From contig JAIRZR010000378.1 in the NCBI GenBank assembly GCA_031267155.1, positions 1 to 22,264 of the forward strand: a stretch of 22,264 nt of DNA, given 5' to 3'. The translations under genes and the position numbers were made by a program. The DNA is from Prevotellaceae bacterium. Lineage in GTDB: Bacteria > Bacteroidota > Bacteroidia > Bacteroidales > UBA932. Below are positions 1-7,753 of this stretch, piece by piece. How positions within the stretch are numbered: the stretch's first letter is position 1; the number at the start of each line of letters is the position of its first letter. The notes under the pieces are model-generated. The model did not search any database. It was not told where the DNA came from and saw only the letters and a list, made by a program, of their open reading frames with translations.

Positions 1-84
1 AAAAAACAGACCGCTAAAAACGAACTTAAATTGCAAAAAATGGCTAAACAACTCGGTTATGACTTAATTAAAGTAGCCTGTTAA
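1..84 (+). CDS. C-terminal end of an unrecognised protein (possible transposase), cut by window start
   Basis: Reading frame 1 is open from the first base and gives 27 residues ending ...QLGYDLIKVAC before TAA at 82-84. The fragment is lysine-rich and ends in a short basic-hydrophobic tail, which resembles the C-termini of some insertion-sequence transposases, but it is too short to identify. The stop codon falls inside the first copy of a 58-bp tandem duplication, so the tail of the gene may itself have been altered by that duplication. It converges on gltB across about 210 bp of repeats. The reading frame is seen; the transposase idea is a weak inference. Confidence 0.3.
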   Translation, partial: KKQTAKNELKLQKMAKQLGYDLIKVAC

Positions 85-191
85 TGTGCTACTTATGAAA
101 GCGTCATTGTAAGGTACGAAGCAATCCAGAAAAGCCTCTTAATGTGCTACTTATGAAAGCGTTATTGCAAAGCACGAAGCAATCCAGAAAG
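76..191. repeat. 58-bp tandem direct repeat, two copies
   Basis: Copy 1 is 76-133 and copy 2 is 134-191. By eye 52 of 58 bases agree. Both contain TTAATGTGCTACTTATGAAA and end with ACGAAGCAATCCAGAAA. The ending resembles the CGAAGCAATCC intergenic repeat seen in many bacterial genomes. The first copy contains the stop codon of the partial gene at 1-84. Confidence 0.8.
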
Positions 192-223
192 TTCAATTGT
201 TATATGTTATTAATTTTCCTTCT

Positions 224-283
224 CTAAGAGTTAGCTAACGCGCGTCAGCCAACTCTTAGTTCTTAACTCTTAGTTCTTAACTC
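224..283. repeat. Hairpin plus AACTCTTAGTTC heptamer array downstream of gltB
   Basis: Arms 224-236 and 247-259 pair at 12 of 13 positions around a 10-base loop. The right arm runs into a heptamer array (AACTCTTAGTTCTTAACTC type) that ends 12 bases past the gltB stop. The same array recurs in many gaps of the prophage. The hairpin could act as the gltB terminator, although no long U-tract follows it on the minus strand. Confidence 0.6.
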
Positions 284-294
284 TAAAAGCGTTC

Positions 295-3200
295 TCAATA
301 ATCATGTTCCACCTGTTCCAGTTTCTTTTTAAGGGCTTCCATTTTTTCCTCGTGGAGGACTTTTTTATATTCGATTGGCAGGACTTTGATAAAGTGTTTC
401 ACATAATTATCCCAATCCTCGAGGATACGCTTGGCCACCGGACTTTGAGTATGTTTTTCGTGTCTGGAAATCAGGGAATACAGTTCTTCGCTGTCGGCCT
501 TATCCTCTATCAGTGACAGTTCCACCATTTCCATATTGCAGAAATAGTCGAAATTATCATCCATATTCAGGACGTATGCGATACCGCCGCTCATTCCGGC
601 GGCGAAATTCTTGCCGCAGGAGCCGAGTACCGCGACCCTTCCTCCGGTCATATATTCGCAGCAATGGTCGCCCGTTCCCTCGACTACGGCTGTCGCGCCG
701 CTGTTTCGCACGCAGAACCTTTCGCCGACCCTTCCGCTGATATACACTTCGCCGGATGTAGCGCCGTAAAGCAGGGTATTTCCGGCGATTATGTTCCTGT
801 CCGGCTCGAACGTGCTGCCGTTCGGGGGCAGGAGGATTATCCTGCCCCCGGACAGTCCCTTGCCGAGATAGTCGTTAGCCTCGCCCTCGAGCCTGAATGT
901 GATTCCGGCAGCCAGAAACGCGCCGAAACTCTGTCCTGCAGAACCCCTGAACACAATCCGCACAGTTTCGTCGGGCATGCCAGCATTTCCGTACAGTCTT
1001 GCGACCTCGCCCGAGAGCATCGCTCCCACAGCGCGGCTGGTGTTTGCGATATCCGTTTCGAAGCACACGGGTCTAAGCTGCATAAGCGCCTGTTTTGCCG
1101 TGTCAATCAGCGACATGTCAAGAACACTGCCTGTCCGGTGTTCCTGTGGAGTAGTGAACTTCAGATCGTTTTTGAGATTCTTGTCGAAATACAGCATCTT
1201 CGAAAAGTCGAGTTTTGCCGCCCTGGCATTTCCCGTATCGAGCTTTTCGATAAGGTCGGCGCGTCCGACGATCTCGTTCAGGCTGCGGAATCCCATCATT
1301 GCCAGATGTTCGCGCACCTCCATTGCCAGGAATGTAAAGAAATTCACAAGATGTTCGGGATTTCCCCCGAAACGCCTGCGGAGTTCGGGATCCTGTGTCG
1401 CAACGCCTACGGGACAGGTATTAAGGTGACATTTGCGCATCATCACGCATCCAAGCACAATGAGGGCGCTCGTCGCGAAACCGAATTCTTCGGCTCCCAG
1501 AAGCGCCGAGACGATTATGTCCTTTCCCGTTTTCAGCTGCCCGTCGGTCTGGAGGCGCACATACTTGCGCAAATCGTTGGAGACCAGAGTTTGCTGTGTC
1601 TCCGCCAGTCCAAGTTCGCCCGGCATTCCCGCCCTGAATATCGAGCTTATCGGGCTTGCTCCCGTCCCGCCTTCGCATCCGCTGATGACAATCACATCGG
1701 CTTTGGCTTTGGCGACGCCCGCGGCGATTGTCCCGACGCCCGTTTCCGACACCAGCTTGACGCTGATTCTTGCAGAGGAATTTATGTTCTTCAGGTCGAA
1801 AATCAGCTGAGCCAGATCTTCGATCGAATATATGTCGTGATGCGGCGGCGGCGATATCAGCGATATTCCCGGAATGGAATGGCGCGTTGCCGCGATTATT
1901 TTATCTACCTTGTATCCCGGCAGTTGACCGCCTTCGCCCGGTTTTGCTCCCTGCGCTATTTTTATCTGGATTTCGTCGGCATTGACCAGATATTCCGCCG
2001 TCACTCCGAAGCGTCCCGAAGCGACCTGCTTGATGGCGCTGCGCCTGTTCAGCCCGTCTTCGCCGGGGGTGAAACGGGCGGAGTCTTCGCCACCCTCCCC
2101 GGTATTGCTTTTTCCTTTGACTGTATTCAGTGCAACAGCCAGAGCCTCATGCGCCTCCCTGCTGATGGAACCGAAAGACATCGCCCCGCTGACAAAGTAT
2201 TTCGTGATATTCTCGACAGGCTCTACCCCGGATATGTCTATCGCTCCCGCCTGATTTTTCCGGTAAGTCAGGAAATCCCTGAGAAACACGGGCGCCGGCT
2301 TGTTGTCCACGATGTTTGTAAACTCCTTGAACTTCGCATAATCTCCTGTTCGCGCGGCGATTTGCAGTTTCGATATTGTTTCGGGATTCCAGGCATGGTT
2401 CTCGCCGTTGCGCCTGTATGCATACGTCCCGCTGTTAGGCAGATAATCCGGATCGGTTTCACTGCCAAACGCTTCGGAATGCCGGACAAGCGCGTCGGCG
2501 GCAATTTCCTCAATACCGATGCCTCCTATCCTGGAATTCATCCCCTTGAAATATTTCTCGAGAAAGTCCTGGCTCAATCCCACCGCCTCGAAGATCTGCG
2601 CCCCGCGATAGCTTCTCAGGGTGGATATTCCCATTTTCGACATGATTTTAAGAAGTCCCTTATGGATGGATTTCAGATATTTTTTCTCCGCCGTCCTGTA
2701 GTCGTTGCGGATTTCGCCCCGGCCTGTCAGATCATCTATCACCGAAAGAGCCATATATGGATTGATGGCGGTCGCCCCGAACCCGAACAGCAGCGCAAAG
2801 TGCATGACCTCGCGGGCTTCGGCGGTTTCGGCGATAATCACTATCTGCATTCTTTTCTGTTTGGATATAAGATAATGGTGTACGGTCGATACTGCCAGGA
2901 GCGAGGGGATGGCTGCCCTGTCTGCATCGACATTCCTGTCGCTGAGTATTATGTAGTTGTATCCGTCGTCCACAGCCTTTTCCGCCTGCCGGCACAGCCC
3001 GTCCAGCGCCGAAGCCATTCCGGCATGTCCCTTCTGCGCCTCGAATACCATCGGGAGCGACAGGGCTCTGAATCCCTTGTATCCCAGGTTTACGAGAATG
3101 TCAAGCTCGTCGTTTCCGATAACCGGCATGTGCAGCTTGACCATCTTGCAAAGCTCGGGCGAAGGCTCAAGGAAATTGCTGTCCTGACGTCCGATATACA

Positions 3201-4791
3201 GCGAGAGCGACATCACAAGCTCCTCGCGGATAGGGTCTATCGGAGGATTGGTTACCTGCGCAAACAGCTGTCTGAAATAGCTGTACAGCAACTGCGGTTT
3301 GTCCGACAGCACAGCCGGCGGGGTATCGTTTCCCATCGAGCCGACCGGCTCCTTCGCGTCGGTAGCCATGGGGACGATTATCCGCTCGATATCCTCTTTC
3401 GTGTATCCGAAGGCGTGCAGAAACTCCCTGTGAGTGTTTACCCTGTGCTTAATCACGCGCCCCGAGGATATGCCGGACAGCATGATCCTGTTTTTTGCCA
3501 GCCATTCCCCGTAGGGATATGCCGCCGCAAGTTCGTTTTTGAGATCGGAATCGTAGTATATCCTTCCTTCCAGAGTGTCGATCATCAGCATTTTACCCGG
3601 CTGCAAACGTCCCTTTTCCTTCACTTCGTCCGCCGCAAAAGGCAGTACACCCGCTTCGGAAGCAATCACTATGAGATCGTTTTTTGTGATCAGGTAACGG
3701 GCTGGACGCAGGCCGTTCCTGTCCAGCATCCCTCCGGCATACCGTCCGTCGGTAAACAGCAGTGTCGCAGGTCCGTCCCAGGGTTCCATGATTACGCTGT
3801 GATATTCGTAAAACGCCTTCAAGTCGTTCGATATCGGGTTTTTCTCGTTCCAGCTCTCGGGGACGAGCATGGACAGTGCGTGCGGCAGGCTTTTTCCCGC
3901 CATGACAAAGTATTCGAGCACATTGTCGAGCGAGGCGCTGTCGCTCATGCCGTCCTGGACGATGGGGAAAATGCTTTCCGCTTCGCCCAGTTCCGGCGTT
4001 TTCAGCAGACTTTCGCGCGCCTGCATCCAGTGCCTGTTTCCGCGGATGGTGTTGATTTCGCCGTTGTGTCCCAGCAGGCGGAATGGCTGAGCCAAATCCC
4101 AGGTCGGCAGCGTGTTGGTGCTGAAACGCGAATGTACCAGCGCCAGTCCGCTTGTGAAATACGGGTTGCTCAAGTCGGTGAAATATTCCCGCAACTGTGT
4201 CGACGTCAGCATTCCCTTGTACGTAAGCCTCTGGGACGAAAGGCTTACGATGTAAAAACCGTGCGCCCTGACCGATGAAAGCGCGCTGATTTTCTTCTCG
4301 ATCTTTTTCCTTGCTACATATAGTCTGACTTCCAGATTGCCGGGGTTTTCTTTGGCAAGCACGTATATTTGCCTGATATCCGGCTCCGAGTTTCTCGATA
4401 TTTCGCCCAGAATGTCGGGACTGGTCGGCACATCCCTGACTTTCAGCAGCGACAGGCCTTCGCCTTCCAACACTTCGTTTATGACTTCAAGACACTGTTC
4501 CGCAAGTTCCCTGTCTTTCGGCAAAAACAGAATGCCCGTTCCGTACTTCCCCGGCGCAGGCACGGGAATGCCCTGTAAAAGAGTAAACTCGTGAGGGATC
4601 TGTACTGTTATTCCCGCTCCGTCTCCTGTTTTGTTATCGGAACTTTCGGCGCCCCGATGCAGCATGTTTTCAAGAACCCGCAGGGCTTTTTCGACAATAT
4701 CATGAGACTTGTCGCCTTTGATGTGCGCTACAATTCCAACTCCGCAGGAATCATGCTCAAAACCATATTCATATAAATTTTTTCCTTCCAT
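295..4791 (-). CDS. gltB: Glutamate synthase large (alpha) subunit
   Basis: Makes glutamate from glutamine and 2-oxoglutarate, the second half of the GS-GOGAT ammonia assimilation route, in the cytoplasm. The 1498 residues match the usual length of bacterial GltB. Cys16 in HDSCGVG is the expected glutamine amidotransferase nucleophile, exposed after removal of a 15-residue propeptide. The FMN/2-oxoglutarate domain shows the SGCEGGTGASP stretch. Cys1115, Cys1121 and Cys1126 (C-x5-C-x4-C) would bind the 3Fe-4S cluster. The C-terminal part has the Gly-rich repeats of the GXGXG beta-helix domain. The start at 4791 keeps the propeptide at family length. No gltD small subunit lies downstream, where only repeats and a convergent gene end are found. 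It may use a GltD encoded elsewhere or another electron donor such as ferredoxin. Identity is very secure; the electron donor is unknown. Confidence 0.98.
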   Translation of the reverse strand: MEGKNLYEYGFEHDSCGVGIVAHIKGDKSHDIVEKALRVLENMLHRGAESSDNKTGDGAGITVQIPHEFTLLQGIPVPAPGKYGTGILFLPKDRELAEQCLEVINEVLEGEGLSLLKVRDVPTSPDILGEISRNSEPDIRQIYVLAKENPGNLEVRLYVARKKIEKKISALSSVRAHGFYIVSLSSQRLTYKGMLTSTQLREYFTDLSNPYFTSGLALVHSRFSTNTLPTWDLAQPFRLLGHNGEINTIRGNRHWMQARESLLKTPELGEAESIFPIVQDGMSDSASLDNVLEYFVMAGKSLPHALSMLVPESWNEKNPISNDLKAFYEYHSVIMEPWDGPATLLFTDGRYAGGMLDRNGLRPARYLITKNDLIVIASEAGVLPFAADEVKEKGRLQPGKMLMIDTLEGRIYYDSDLKNELAAAYPYGEWLAKNRIMLSGISSGRVIKHRVNTHREFLHAFGYTKEDIERIIVPMATDAKEPVGSMGNDTPPAVLSDKPQLLYSYFRQLFAQVTNPPIDPIREELVMSLSLYIGRQDSNFLEPSPELCKMVKLHMPVIGNDELDILVNLGYKGFRALSLPMVFEAQKGHAGMASALDGLCRQAEKAVDDGYNYIILSDRNVDADRAAIPSLLAVSTVHHYLISKQKRMQIVIIAETAEAREVMHFALLFGFGATAINPYMALSVIDDLTGRGEIRNDYRTAEKKYLKSIHKGLLKIMSKMGISTLRSYRGAQIFEAVGLSQDFLEKYFKGMNSRIGGIGIEEIAADALVRHSEAFGSETDPDYLPNSGTYAYRRNGENHAWNPETISKLQIAARTGDYAKFKEFTNIVDNKPAPVFLRDFLTYRKNQAGAIDISGVEPVENITKYFVSGAMSFGSISREAHEALAVALNTVKGKSNTGEGGEDSARFTPGEDGLNRRSAIKQVASGRFGVTAEYLVNADEIQIKIAQGAKPGEGGQLPGYKVDKIIAATRHSIPGISLISPPPHHDIYSIEDLAQLIFDLKNINSSARISVKLVSETGVGTIAAGVAKAKADVIVISGCEGGTGASPISSIFRAGMPGELGLAETQQTLVSNDLRKYVRLQTDGQLKTGKDIIVSALLGAEEFGFATSALIVLGCVMMRKCHLNTCPVGVATQDPELRRRFGGNPEHLVNFFTFLAMEVREHLAMMGFRSLNEIVGRADLIEKLDTGNARAAKLDFSKMLYFDKNLKNDLKFTTPQEHRTGSVLDMSLIDTAKQALMQLRPVCFETDIANTSRAVGAMLSGEVARLYGNAGMPDETVRIVFRGSAGQSFGAFLAAGITFRLEGEANDYLGKGLSGGRIILLPPNGSTFEPDRNIIAGNTLLYGATSGEVYISGRVGERFCVRNSGATAVVEGTGDHCCEYMTGGRVAVLGSCGKNFAAGMSGGIAYVLNMDDNFDYFCNMEMVELSLIEDKADSEELYSLISRHEKHTQSPVAKRILEDWDNYVKHFIKVLPIEYKKVLHEEKMEALKKKLEQVEHDY

Positions 4792-4863
4792 AGCTGTTGT
4801 GTCAATATGTACTTTTTCCTAAAATTTTCATCAATATTATTCCAATCTCTTACAATTTTTCAT

Positions 4864-4902
4864 AAAAAACAACCAGACAGGAGAAAATTCATATCCGGTT
4901 GT
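4864..4902 (-). terminator. Intrinsic terminator-like hairpin upstream of gltB
   Basis: On the minus strand, ACAACCGGA (4902-4894) pairs with TCTGGTTGT (4877-4869) over nine positions including one G-U. A run of six T follows. It reads toward gltB. It could end transcription of a former minus-strand gene upstream (see 5044-5154) or act as a leader attenuator. Confidence 0.45.
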
Positions 4903-4931
4903 CAAATATAAACCTCGTAAAAACGGTGCAA
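4903..4931 (-). promoter_or_regulatory. Possible Bacteroidota-type promoter for gltB
   Basis: The minus strand carries TATATTTG (4910-4903), a perfect TAnnTTTG -7 box, with TTGC (4931-4928) 17 bases upstream as a weak -33 element. Transcription would start about 105 bases before the gltB start codon but within the arm of the adjacent hairpin, so its use is uncertain. Confidence 0.3.
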
Positions 4932-5043
4932 TATTAATGAAAATATTTTTAATCGGGGAAAAAATGTTTGCAGGAGGGATACGGCAAAAATTATGATATG
5001 GGACTGCCTTCCATACCGTGAAACGGCTTGAAAAATCATCAAG

Positions 5044-5154
5044 TTAAGCCATAAGTAACTCTGAAATAGCGTCATCATTAGCACAAAGCAACTCCCTGCT
5101 GTGACGGTCAGCAATTTCAGGATAGTTAATGAAGAGAGCAAATTTGTTATAGAT
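5044..5154 (-). pseudogene. Possible C-terminal gene remnant
   Basis: A minus-strand frame is open from 5154 to TAA at 5046-5044 and encodes about 36 residues, including NYPEIADRHSRELLCANDDA. The composition is protein-like (acidic and amphipathic) but there is no start codon and a TGA lies just upstream at 5157-5155. It may be the tail of a gene degraded near the phage junction. A terminator-like hairpin follows it at 4864-4902. I do not recognise the family. Confidence 0.2.
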
Positions 5155-5201
5155 TCAATTAAAACTTGTGCGATTTCTACGACTTATATAATAAAAAAAT
5201 A

Positions 5202-5234
5202 CCAGCATGTAAAATGCTGGCATTTTTCTTTTTT
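5202..5234. terminator. Bidirectional intrinsic terminator
   Basis: CCAGCAT (5202-5208) pairs perfectly with ATGCTGG (5214-5220) around a 5-base loop. T-rich tracts follow on both strands (CATTTTTCTTTTTT on plus; TATTTTTTTAT on minus). Its position about 45 bases beyond the 3' end of the tRNA-like sequence on the minus strand suggests it is the native terminator of the tRNA gene that served as integration target. Confidence 0.75.
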
Positions 5235-5264
5235 AAATATTCACTCATTAAAATTAATCAGAAC

Positions 5265-5287
5265 TGTGACCCCGACAGGGCTTGAAA
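5265..5287 (-). other. tRNA 3'-end-like sequence, candidate left attachment site (attL)
   Basis: The minus strand reads as TTCAAGC (T-loop), CCTGT (T-stem 3' side), CGGGGTC (acceptor 3' side), A (discriminator). This is the order expected for the last third of a tRNA. The bases on the 5' side of the T-loop do not pair with CCTGT, so the tRNA is cut at the T-loop, as expected for an attachment core after phage insertion. The integrase gene begins about 180 bp away. The amino acid specificity cannot be read from this fragment. Confidence 0.5.
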
Positions 5288-5408
5288 TATCCAATTTTAC
5301 GATTTGCGTAAAATAAATTAAATCACATATTTTTTAATATTAATCCAATAAATTATGTGCCATAAGATTCTGATATGCATTTAATAAATTGGAGAACGTT
5401 TGAAAATA

Positions 5409-5441
5409 TTGCATACATGTTGTGCAAAATACTTACCTTTG
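5409..5441 (+). promoter_or_regulatory. Integrase promoter (Bacteroidota type)
   Basis: TACCTTTG (5434-5441) is a perfect TAnnTTTG -7 box. TTGC (5409-5412) lies 21 bases upstream as a -33 element. The integrase start codon is at 5464, leaving a leader of about 15 bases. Confidence 0.65.
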
Positions 5442-5447
5442 CACAAC
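5419..5447. promoter_or_regulatory. Perfect 10-bp inverted repeat overlapping the integrase promoter
   Basis: GTTGTGCAAA (5419-5428) and TTTGCACAAC (5438-5447) are exact reverse complements separated by 9 bases. The right arm covers the last bases of the -7 box. A dimeric repressor bound here would block polymerase, so this is a good candidate operator for integrase control. Confidence 0.6.
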
Positions 5448-5463
5448 GAAAATACAATAAGAC

Positions 5464-6774
5464 ATGGCAACAGTTAAGGCATTTATTAGAACGACGGCAA
5501 AAGGGAAAGACGCAAATATACGTTTCCGGTATTCGGACGGTCGCAACATACAGCTTTTCCATAAAAGCGAAATCATGGTTAACCCGGACACCTTTGATAA
5601 AAAAAGGGAATGCATTAAGGCAAAAATAGTTTTTAACACAGGGCAAAGGCAAAAAATCGACAGGCTCATTACCGAAAGAAAGGATCTAATCAAAAACCTG
5701 TGCATCGGAGCGGACAGGAACACTCTTACATCCGAATGGCTTGAAAACTCAATCTACAGAATACTCCATCCCGAAAAATACACGAATGAAAAGCAATCGT
5801 TTTTTGATGCCTTTGAAGAATGTGTATCGAAACGCAATATCTCGGAAGCGCGTAGAAGGCATTTTCGCGTTGTTATTCGAGTATTAAAGCGTTACGAACT
5901 TTACATAAGAGAAAAGCAAAGCGATTTCATTCTGTCATTCGACACTTTTACTGTAGATATATTGCATGACGTAATAGACTTTTTACACAGGGAACACGAA
6001 ATTTACGAGGTATATCCTGGCCTGTATCAAAAAGTCCCCGAATCCCGCATCCCCGAACCGCGCGGGCAAAACACAATAAACGGCATGTTGAAAAAAATGC
6101 GGACATTTTTTATTTGGGCTATTGATAATGGAAAAACAGAAAACAATCCCTTCAAAAAGTACACCATCGAAGAATCTGTTTATGGAACGCCTTACTATAT
6201 TACCATCGAAGAACGCAACCAGCTGTACAAAACCGACCTTTCACACCGTCCCCAGCTTGCAGTGCAGCGTGATATTTTTGTTTTTCAGTGTCTCATCGGA
6301 TGCCGTGTTGCCGACCTGTATAAATTGACAGGGCAGAACATCATCAATGGAGCAATAGAATACATTGCACGGAAAACAAAGGACGGGCGACCGGTTACAG
6401 TGCGCGTACCCTTAAACAGTATAGCAAAGGAAATTCTTGATAAATATTCCGGACATGAAGGCAAAACGCTTTTACCGTACATATCGGAACAAAAGTACAA
6501 CAAAGCTATAAAAGATGCGTTTACTGTTGCCGGTCTCACCCGTAATGTGGTAATACTTGACCCTCTGACACGGGAAAGCGTAATCAAACCCTTAAACGAA
6601 ATAGCGTCCTCGCACCTTGCCCGCCGTTGCTTTGTCGGTAATCTGTACAGGCAGGTAAAAGACCCGAATCTGGTAGGCGCTTTGAGCGGACACAGGGAAG
6701 GCAGCAGGGCATTTGCCCGCTATCGTGAAATTGATGAAGGGATGAAAAGCGAACTCGTGAAACTGCTGGAATAA
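5464..6774 (+). CDS. int: Tyrosine-type site-specific integrase
   Basis: Catalyses integration and excision of the phage at its attachment site. The 436 residues show an N-terminal arm-binding region (about 1-95), a SAM-like core-binding region (about 105-225) and a catalytic domain (about 245-436). All active-site residues are visible: Arg281 in GCRVADLYKLT, Lys304 or Lys306 in the beta-hairpin, His384 and Arg387 in HLARR, His410 in LSGHRE and the nucleophile Tyr420 in ARYREI. The architecture is that of integrases from Bacteroidota phages and conjugative elements. The ATG at 5464 sits 23 bases after a strong -7 box. It lies next to a tRNA-like attachment sequence. It appears intact and active. 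Confidence 0.96.
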   Translation: MATVKAFIRTTAKGKDANIRFRYSDGRNIQLFHKSEIMVNPDTFDKKRECIKAKIVFNTGQRQKIDRLITERKDLIKNLCIGADRNTLTSEWLENSIYRILHPEKYTNEKQSFFDAFEECVSKRNISEARRRHFRVVIRVLKRYELYIREKQSDFILSFDTFTVDILHDVIDFLHREHEIYEVYPGLYQKVPESRIPEPRGQNTINGMLKKMRTFFIWAIDNGKTENNPFKKYTIEESVYGTPYYITIEERNQLYKTDLSHRPQLAVQRDIFVFQCLIGCRVADLYKLTGQNIINGAIEYIARKTKDGRPVTVRVPLNSIAKEILDKYSGHEGKTLLPYISEQKYNKAIKDAFTVAGLTRNVVILDPLTRESVIKPLNEIASSHLARRCFVGNLYRQVKDPNLVGALSGHREGSRAFARYREIDEGMKSELVKLLE

Positions 6775-6775
6775 C

Positions 6776-6793
6776 TTTTTTAGAGCTAAAAAA
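6776..6793. terminator. AT-rich palindrome after the integrase gene
   Basis: TTTTTTAG and CTAAAAAA are exact complements around AG, starting two bases after the integrase stop. It may be a weak bidirectional terminator. It lacks a GC-rich stem, so the call is tentative. Confidence 0.25.
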
Positions 6794-6836
6794 CATAATT
6801 ACGGCGATTTTAAACACTAATTTAACGAAAAATATG

Positions 6837-6844
6837 TATCTTTG
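6837..6844 (+). promoter_or_regulatory. -7 promoter box upstream of the packaging block
   Basis: TATCTTTG is a perfect TAnnTTTG match. Like the integrase box it is followed by CAC. The -33 region (around 6808-6815) is T-rich but lacks a clean TTTG. It would drive the ParB remnant and the terminase genes. Confidence 0.45.
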
Positions 6845-6862
6845 CACTTTATTTGATTATTT

Positions 6863-7176
6863 ATGGCGGGAAAAATGTATAGTATGAGAGCAGAGGTTGT
6901 GGGATTGTCGCAGATAAAGACAAACGACGCAAATCCGCGGCAAATAAAGGACAGCAGGTTTACCAAGCTGGTAAACTCTATTCTTATTTTCCCCAAGATG
7001 CTCGAAATACGTCCGATTGTCGTCGATGACACTTTCACGGCCCGGAATATCAAAAGTCGTATATTGAACTGTCAAGCTGCAATCTGGGGTATTATGCGGA
7101 GTTTATTGAGCTGTTTACGAAAAAAAGCATGGATAAAACCGAACTTATAGAAAACCGAACAAATGGGCATAAGTAA
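6863..7176 (+). pseudogene. Broken ParB-domain gene (N-terminal part joined to an out-of-frame tail)
   Basis: The frame starting at 6863 encodes a ParB N-terminal-like segment (VGLSQIKTNDANPRQIKD ... FPKMLEIRPIVVDDTFT) of the kind found in phage proteins before the terminase. The match stops where the conserved LGGNMR box should follow. The frame then runs through RNIKSRILNC... to a stop at 7150. From about 7039 frame 1 looks more protein-like (GPEYQKSYIELSSCNLGYYA...). That frame ends at TAA 7174-7176, overlapping the small terminase start at 7163, which is a natural gene boundary. I infer an internal deletion that joined two segments out of frame. The tail could belong to the same gene or to a second gene such as a methyltransferase. 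Confidence 0.55.
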
Positions 7177-7753
7177 ATCAGCAAAAAAAGTAGATAGTCG
7201 ACTGGAAATCATTGCTCCATTATTCCGGCGATGCTGCACATACCGCGAAATACAGAGCGAAGTAATGGCAAGGCTCAATTTAAAATCATATTCTCTCTCG
7301 ACGGTAAAAGACGATATTGAACGATTGCTTGACCGTTGGCGGGAACAGGAGATTTCAGACGTGAACGATCGCGTCAATTTGGAACTCGTCCGCATTGACG
7401 AAGCTGTGCGTGAACTTTGGGAACAATGGGAAAAGTCAAAAGAGGATTATAAAAAAACCTCGAATAAACGGAAAGGCAAGCCACTTGAGGCGAAAAACAA
7501 AGAAACGGGAATACGCACCATAGAGCGTGAAATTCAGGAAACCGAAATGCGCTGTCTTGGCGACGTCTCCTACATTGCCGAAATACGGGCGCAATTAGCC
7601 GAACGGCGCAAACTGCTCGGACTGTATGCATCGGAAAAGTCCGAAATCATGCACGGACTTATAAGTCCGCCCTCGAAAGTGGTGGTAGAATTTGTCGATT
7701 TTTCAAATAACACAGATGGAGAAAACAATACAGATAGCGGAACTTCTGGATAA
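7163..7753 (+). CDS. Probable terminase small subunit
   Basis: Small terminases bind the phage DNA packaging site and hand it to the large subunit. The 196-residue product has an N-terminal helix-turn-helix-like region (about 15-65: EIIAPLFRRCCTYREIQSEV ... STVKDDIERLLDRW), a charged central helix and a C-terminal segment AERRKLLGLYASEK, a motif common in terminase small subunits (RRKLLGLxAPEK). The ATG overlaps the tail of the preceding broken gene. The stop is 38 bases inside the next gene, implying translational coupling. The family call rests on motif and position, not on a search. Confidence 0.7.
   Translation: MGISKSAKKVDSRLEIIAPLFRRCCTYREIQSEVMARLNLKSYSLSTVKDDIERLLDRWREQEISDVNDRVNLELVRIDEAVRELWEQWEKSKEDYKKTSNKRKGKPLEAKNKETGIRTIEREIQETEMRCLGDVSYIAEIRAQLAERRKLLGLYASEKSEIMHGLISPPSKVVVEFVDFSNNTDGENNTDSGTSG

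Larger units (their letters stand above)
4792..5463. other. 672-bp gene-poor junction between chromosome and prophage
   Basis: No convincing complete gene is present. From left to right it holds a minus-strand hairpin with T-tract (4864-4902), a possible gltB promoter box (4903-4910), a short minus-strand open stretch (5044-5154) that looks like a gene tail, a bidirectional terminator (5202-5234), a tRNA-3'-end-like sequence (5265-5287), and the integrase promoter with its palindrome (5409-5447). The longer open frames on either strand overlap these elements and have unconvincing composition. Confidence 0.7.

Noticed and set aside
664..4278. A 1204-codon open frame on the plus strand opposite gltB
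   Set aside because: It is antisense to a gene with all glutamate synthase motifs. Its product is rich in Arg, His and Cys with no recognisable domain. Codon bias of gltB explains the lack of stops.
5101..5316. A 71-codon plus-strand frame before the integrase
   Set aside because: It runs through a strong terminator and the tRNA-like sequence, and has no promoter or protein-like features.
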